Origin: Rhizaria sp. SCN 62-66
Lineage: Eukaryota > Rhizaria, unplaced
Length of the DNA stretch: 64,000 nucleotides
Direction of reading: 5' to 3'
NCBI GenBank assembly: GCA_001724265.1
Contig: MEDY01000085.1
Span: 1-64,000, forward strand
Shown here: positions 59,770 through 64,000 of the stretch, one piece after another
Layout: each line of letters starts with the position of its first letter
How positions within the stretch are numbered: position 1 is the stretch's first letter
The notes under the pieces: model-generated
The model's input: only the letters and a program-made list of their open reading frames with translations
What the model was told of the DNA's origin: nothing
Database searches by the model: none
Translations under genes and position numbers: made by a program

Positions 59770-62700
59770 TTATGTGGACTCATTCTTCTGTTTCCCCCGG
59801 TAGTTCTGAAGCACTGCGAACGCTTGCTCGCGCGCGAACTGCATCATCTCCGGCGACGCGCCGGCCAGTCGCGCGCACGCCAGCGCGGCGTTTTGTGCAG
59901 CCGGCTCCCAGCGCGGGTTGTCGCGCCGCAGCAACAGCATCACGCACGAGCCAACGGCGTGCAACACACCAACGCCCCGCAGAGGCCCCGTTCGCTGAGC
60001 GGCCGAGGCAGACGCAGCCTTTCCCGTTGCAGCGCCGCCTGCAGCGTCGACGATAGCACTGAGCTCCGACTCCCACTCCTTGAGCTTGTCCTTCTTGGCT
60101 GCGCCTTCCAAGAAGCTCCCCCGCACCTCGCACGCCGATAGCACAGCGCGTGTTGAGGTCAGAACGGCAGCGCGGACAAACGCAGACGGCGCGGTCGAGA
60201 AGTGCTTGCTCCAGACAGCCTGTGAAACCATCGGCGGCGGCAACTGTGCAATTTTAACCACGACTTGCGCGAAGTTGCCCGCAGTTTGCGGCGACCACGA
60301 GTTAAGCACGAGCGACACAACGCCGGCCACGCCAGAGCCTGATGCAAGCGTCACGGCGTCATGAATGTAGTCCTCGCTGCGGGCTGATAACTTACATAGC
60401 TCCACGGCGCGCGCTGCTGCCAAGGCATGCGCGATGCCCGTGGGCAGCGCGCCTGCGGGTGCCGGAAGCGCGGACCCGGGGGCCAAACCCAGGTGCTCCG
60501 ACGTTATGTAGCCGGTCGCGCGCTCCCATTGCTCCGCAAAGCCCCTGTTCATAGGCACCGTTTTCCCCCAGCTCGTAACTGCCGTGTTTGATGCCGCCTT
60601 GCGCGCATTGGGGTGCGCCGCTAGGGCGGCAGCCTTGGCCGAGACGGGCCCCGGTGAAGGGAACTGGTCGAGCTCGCGCGAGGCCTGCTGCGGGTCGTGC
60701 TGACACAGTACCGCGACGATGCGCATACAGTGGTCGCCGAGCTAGATAAGCTGATCCAGGCGCGTCACAACCTCTTGCTGAGTACTGCGCTTTGAAAACG
60801 AATCCCTCGCATTGTTGCCATCTGACAGTTGGCTGTTCTCCGGCATTGCAGCAACCGCAATAGAAGCGATTCCCGTGCCAAGCATAAGTCCAATGCCATT
60901 GCGCGCTAGCAGATCATCGCGCACAGCGAGATTTCCTGTTGCAAGCCGCGAGAGCAAAGCTGCAATGCACATCATGAGTTGCAGGTAGAGTCCGGAGCAC
61001 GTAACACGGAATGAAGTCGTTCCTGTCAGTGAGGGCGCCAACAGCGCGAAAAGTGCCCATGGCAATGCAGGTGCCGCTGTGACAATGCGTGTTGCTGACT
61101 CGACGCCTGCGGCAACGGCGAACGCCATCAACAGGTGAAGCGCTTCATGAAGCAGCTTCATGTGACTGTTCAGGACACCGAAAGCCGGCGCAGGTGTCAG
61201 GGGGAGTACTAGCGTCATATTCCAGCGGTCAAAGACAGGTACACTCAGCACGTAGAAACAAGCACGCAACACAATGCCAGTGACGATCTCTATAGAACCC
61301 CCCTTAATGGGGTTGCCATCATCATTATCGGCAACGAGGGCGCCGTCCTCTGGCTCATCGGGCATGCTGGGCGCGGCCAGGCGAGTGCAGAGTGCGGTGT
61401 TGGCAGCGAGATTAGAAAGCACCTGAACCACGCTGCAGTGCAGCATGGATATTGACTCCGAGGTGGCGACGCGAAGCTGTTTGCCAATCGACACGCTCTT
61501 CATAGCCTGGAACTGGACGCCATGATTGGCAAGGTAACTTTTCACGCTCTTGCCCCACAAGTCATCGATGAAAGGCGCGGCAACAAAGCCGGCGAACGTA
61601 CTCGCCATTTGTATGGCAATAAGCTGCTTTGCATTTACTAAGGCTTGGGCGACATCACGCACCTGCGATAGGATCTGAACCCGTTCAACCAGATCTTGTG
61701 GCAGAGTCTGTTCCACTGTGGCACCCTTACCTCCCTTGGACCCAGTCTTTTTGTGCGAAAGTTCATTCAACTTCTTGCGCTCGCGCATGAGCTGCTCGTT
61801 AGCAGCCACAAACTCGCGATCGTGGCGCGCGAATTCGCGATATGCACTGGCAACTGCGTGCACAGTCAGTGAGAGTTGAATTTCAGCTGCGGTGCTATTT
61901 GAAAATCGCACGCCAACGCCGAAGCCGAACTCGGGCCCCGCAGCTGAGTACTCGGCACCATCGGTTGGGCTGACAGAAAAGTTGTCGTCCACTGCAACGC
62001 GAAGCGTCTTGAGCAGCGCCGCGAGCAGACTCGCTCCCGGCTGCCAGCCATTTGGCGTCAGTGCCTTGACGCGCTCGTCGCTCGTGAGGTTCACAGTCAT
62101 GTCAAGCAGGTGCTGCGTTGCGCCACGGCGCACGAGCCGCTGGCCCGAGGGCAGGACGGACGCCGCGTCGACGGGGCGGTGCTCAGCGGTGCTGTAGGGA
62201 GTCGGAGGCCTCTTACTCGCAATGGTGCGCAGTATCTCCCGTGTGTACATGTCCTCCGCGAGTGCCGTGCTCGTTGCCATCATCAAGATTTCCAGCAGAT
62301 CTTCTTGCCCCGAACCTGCGCGCATGTCAGCAGCAGACGCCGCTGGCATGACCCTGTTCACGGCGCTGTCAAAGATCTTCGCACGCACCACACTTGACTC
62401 CAGAACGTCACACAGAAAGCCGGTGGCAATCTCGAGCGTCACCGCGATTGCGCTGAGCCATGACTCAGTGGGTGCGTGCGTCGCGGCAGCAGCGACTGTC
62501 ATCATAGCATCCTGAATTTGCGCAGCTTCTCTAGCGACAATATCACTGGTGTCACCGTCGTTGTATCTGTCCATGTTACTCAGATTGACCTCGCCGTGAG
62601 GCGGGGAGTTGCCGTGAGCCTGCATGTTCACACACTGCATAATCACGCTCTCGAGCTGCAACAGCTGGTGCACGAGACGGGCGACGATTCTTACGACGCC

Positions 62701-63949
62701 ACAATGCAACATGTTTGCGGCGGTGGTTGAGCGCAGTGGCACGAGAGAGCGGAGTACGATGAGAATGCGGGCCAGGGCTACCCAGTGCGCGTCTACGTCT
62801 TGTGCTCGTTGGCGTCCGTCAGAGTCGATCTCGGAGAGACGGCAATCATAGTTGATGCTGTTACCATGACCCTTCATCAACTCCTGTTTGGCGCACTTGC
62901 GCGCATCGTTTCGGATGGCCATAATCGACTTAATGGCGCTGGGCCCCGGCAGCAGTGTCACAGTGTATATCAACGCGTGCATCAGCGTGCGAATCCCTTT
63001 CCGCCCGGCAAAGTTGTACTGTTTATACAAGCTCGCTGACGTGATGCAACGCATGACCGTTGATAGTGGTGTTAGTGTCGCAGCCTCTTTGCGCCACGCC
63101 CATGTCTGCAGCAAGCGTAGCGGGCCCGATGCAATACGTGGTGCACTAAAAAGCGAGGATGTGTACTTCACATTGTCGGCCTCTGTAGCGGTGAGGAGTT
63201 CGAGCACGTCTTTGCTTAAATCAGCACTTGTGTCGTCATTTTTATTTTCTCCACCCAGTCCAAGGTGGAAGAAAACGAGGTTCCGTAGTGATGCACCAGG
63301 AAGCTGGGCATAGACACCCAAAAAACAGCGTGCAGCCAACAGGTCATCTGATACGCGCTGATCGACTTCAGACGCCACGCGAGGGAATAAGGACCTCAAA
63401 CTGACGAGCTCATCCACGGGCACCTACTCCAGCGCAGCACGCGCAGCAACGGCACTGTCGCTGTTGCCACCCACGCTCGCGCCGCGACGGCCCTTGCGTG
63501 CGCCGCCCAAACTGGAGTGGTGCGGGATAATGTCGGCAATCGGGTCTGCACCGGACGTTTGTGAGCGCGAAGCGTTAGACAGGGTCAAATCAACGAATGC
63601 TAGAGCCTGCAATGACAACTGCGCCATTGACATCTCCGAATCGTGGTGCATCTCTTGAAAGATGATATCGAGGTCCTGATCATCAAAGTCCTCACTGTCG
63701 CCAAACCTAGCGGCCCAGGCGTGCTGTAGCGCAGCGTCGCTGGCGCCGAAGAGCTTGTCAAAGCCGTCGTCGTCGTCGTACCTGTCGCCAAAGGTGCCGT
63801 TCTTGCCGACAAGGCGTTCCTACTTGGATTTGAACGTTACTTTTTCCGTCCGAGCACGGGTGTCGCCAAGGGTAGCAGTGTCCTCACCGTCGTTAAAGTC
63901 GATGTCATTGATGTCACGCGTGTTGCTGCCATGAACGCAATTGGTTGAG
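59770..63949 (-). CDS. large helical protein, unknown, three in-frame TAGs, 5' end not resolved
   Basis: One frame runs from about 63949 to TAA 59770-59772, about 1,390 codons, broken only by TAG at 63820, 63424 and 60742. The N-terminal part is acidic (DSEDFDDQDLDIIFQEM). The rest is mixed hydrophobic/charged helix without repeats or low complexity, like an alpha-solenoid (LRNLVFFHLGLGG, LLSRLATGNLAVRDDLL, HAVGSCVMLLLRRDNPRWEP). Upstream two in-frame TAA codons (63964-63969) follow a possible acceptor CTAACAG at 63950, so an earlier exon probably lies outside the window. Family not recognised; a nucleoporin-type or HEAT-repeat scaffold is possible but unsupported. Confidence 0.75.
60742..60744 (-). 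other. in-frame TAG codon near 3' end of last gene
   Basis: Context RLDQLI-TAG-LGDHCMRIV. 323 further codons of similar composition follow before TAA. Confidence 0.75.
63424..63426 (-). other. in-frame TAG codon in last gene
   Basis: Context AARAALE-TAG-VPVDELVSL. Open frame on both sides. Confidence 0.75.
63820..63822 (-). other. in-frame TAG codon in last gene
   Basis: Context KVTFKSK-TAG-ERLVGKNGT. No GTACGY donor nearby. Confidence 0.7.
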
Positions 63950-64000
63950 CTGTTAGACTTGTTGTTATTATCAGTACCATAGATGCGCCGCGCTCGACGG

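Noticed and set aside
1-64000. Bacterial or viral origin of the window
   Set aside because: Spliceosomal introns, eukaryote-specific gene families and poly(A)-type 3' ends rule it out; no operons, CRISPR arrays or transposases were seen.

Overview
The window looks like about 64 kb of nuclear DNA from a unicellular eukaryote. Coding DNA is GC-rich with strong G/C at third codon positions, and the short intergenic gaps are AT-rich. I can support 20 protein genes, two of them cut by the window edges. Introns are spliceosomal but sparse. The content is eukaryotic housekeeping: cytoplasmic poly(A)-binding protein, cytosolic AsnRS, mitochondrial ETF-alpha, HOPS/CORVET VPS18, LC8 dynein light chain, prefoldin 6, dihydrouridine synthase 1, an ER RING protein of the RNF121 family, a SepH/MAP3K-epsilon-like kinase and a class II HDAC. 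I do not name the lineage.

The main observation is a non-standard nuclear genetic code. UAG appears to be a sense codon, most likely glutamine, while UAA and UGA remain stops. At least eleven in-frame TAG codons lie inside otherwise continuous reading frames of five genes: DUS1, the RNF121-like gene, an unknown gene at 25.8-27.0 kb, a 2,696-codon gene at 49.3-57.4 kb, and the last gene at 59.8-63.9 kb. Several of these TAGs sit next to CAG/CAA runs. No gene in the window needs TAG as its terminator: 14 end in TAA, 5 in TGA, and one in TGA or a further exon. Under the standard code these five genes would be split or truncated.

Layout. 0-5 kb: 3' end of a basic protein gene, then ETFA (+) converging on DUS1 (-). 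5-12 kb: VPS18 (-) divergent from AsnRS (+). 12-18 kb: RNF121-like (-), then a 1.6 kb divergent gap. 18-23 kb: two-LIM protein (+), PABP (+), LC8 (-). 23-28 kb: four-TM protein (+), unknown protein (-). 28-36 kb: large kinase (+), UBL/zinc-finger protein (-). 36-45 kb: FAD oxidoreductase (+), prefoldin 6 (+), WD40/PH-like protein (+). 45-64 kb: ankyrin-HDAC (-), giant protein (-), membrane protein (+), large helical protein (-, truncated by the window).

Introns. All seven confidently placed introns begin GTACGY rather than GTAAGT or GTATGT. Six of the seven interrupt the first 81 coding bases, with first exons as short as 9, 11 and 20 nt. DUS1 carries a 116-bp GTT/AAC microsatellite holding one extra base, which shifts the frame inside an asparagine run.
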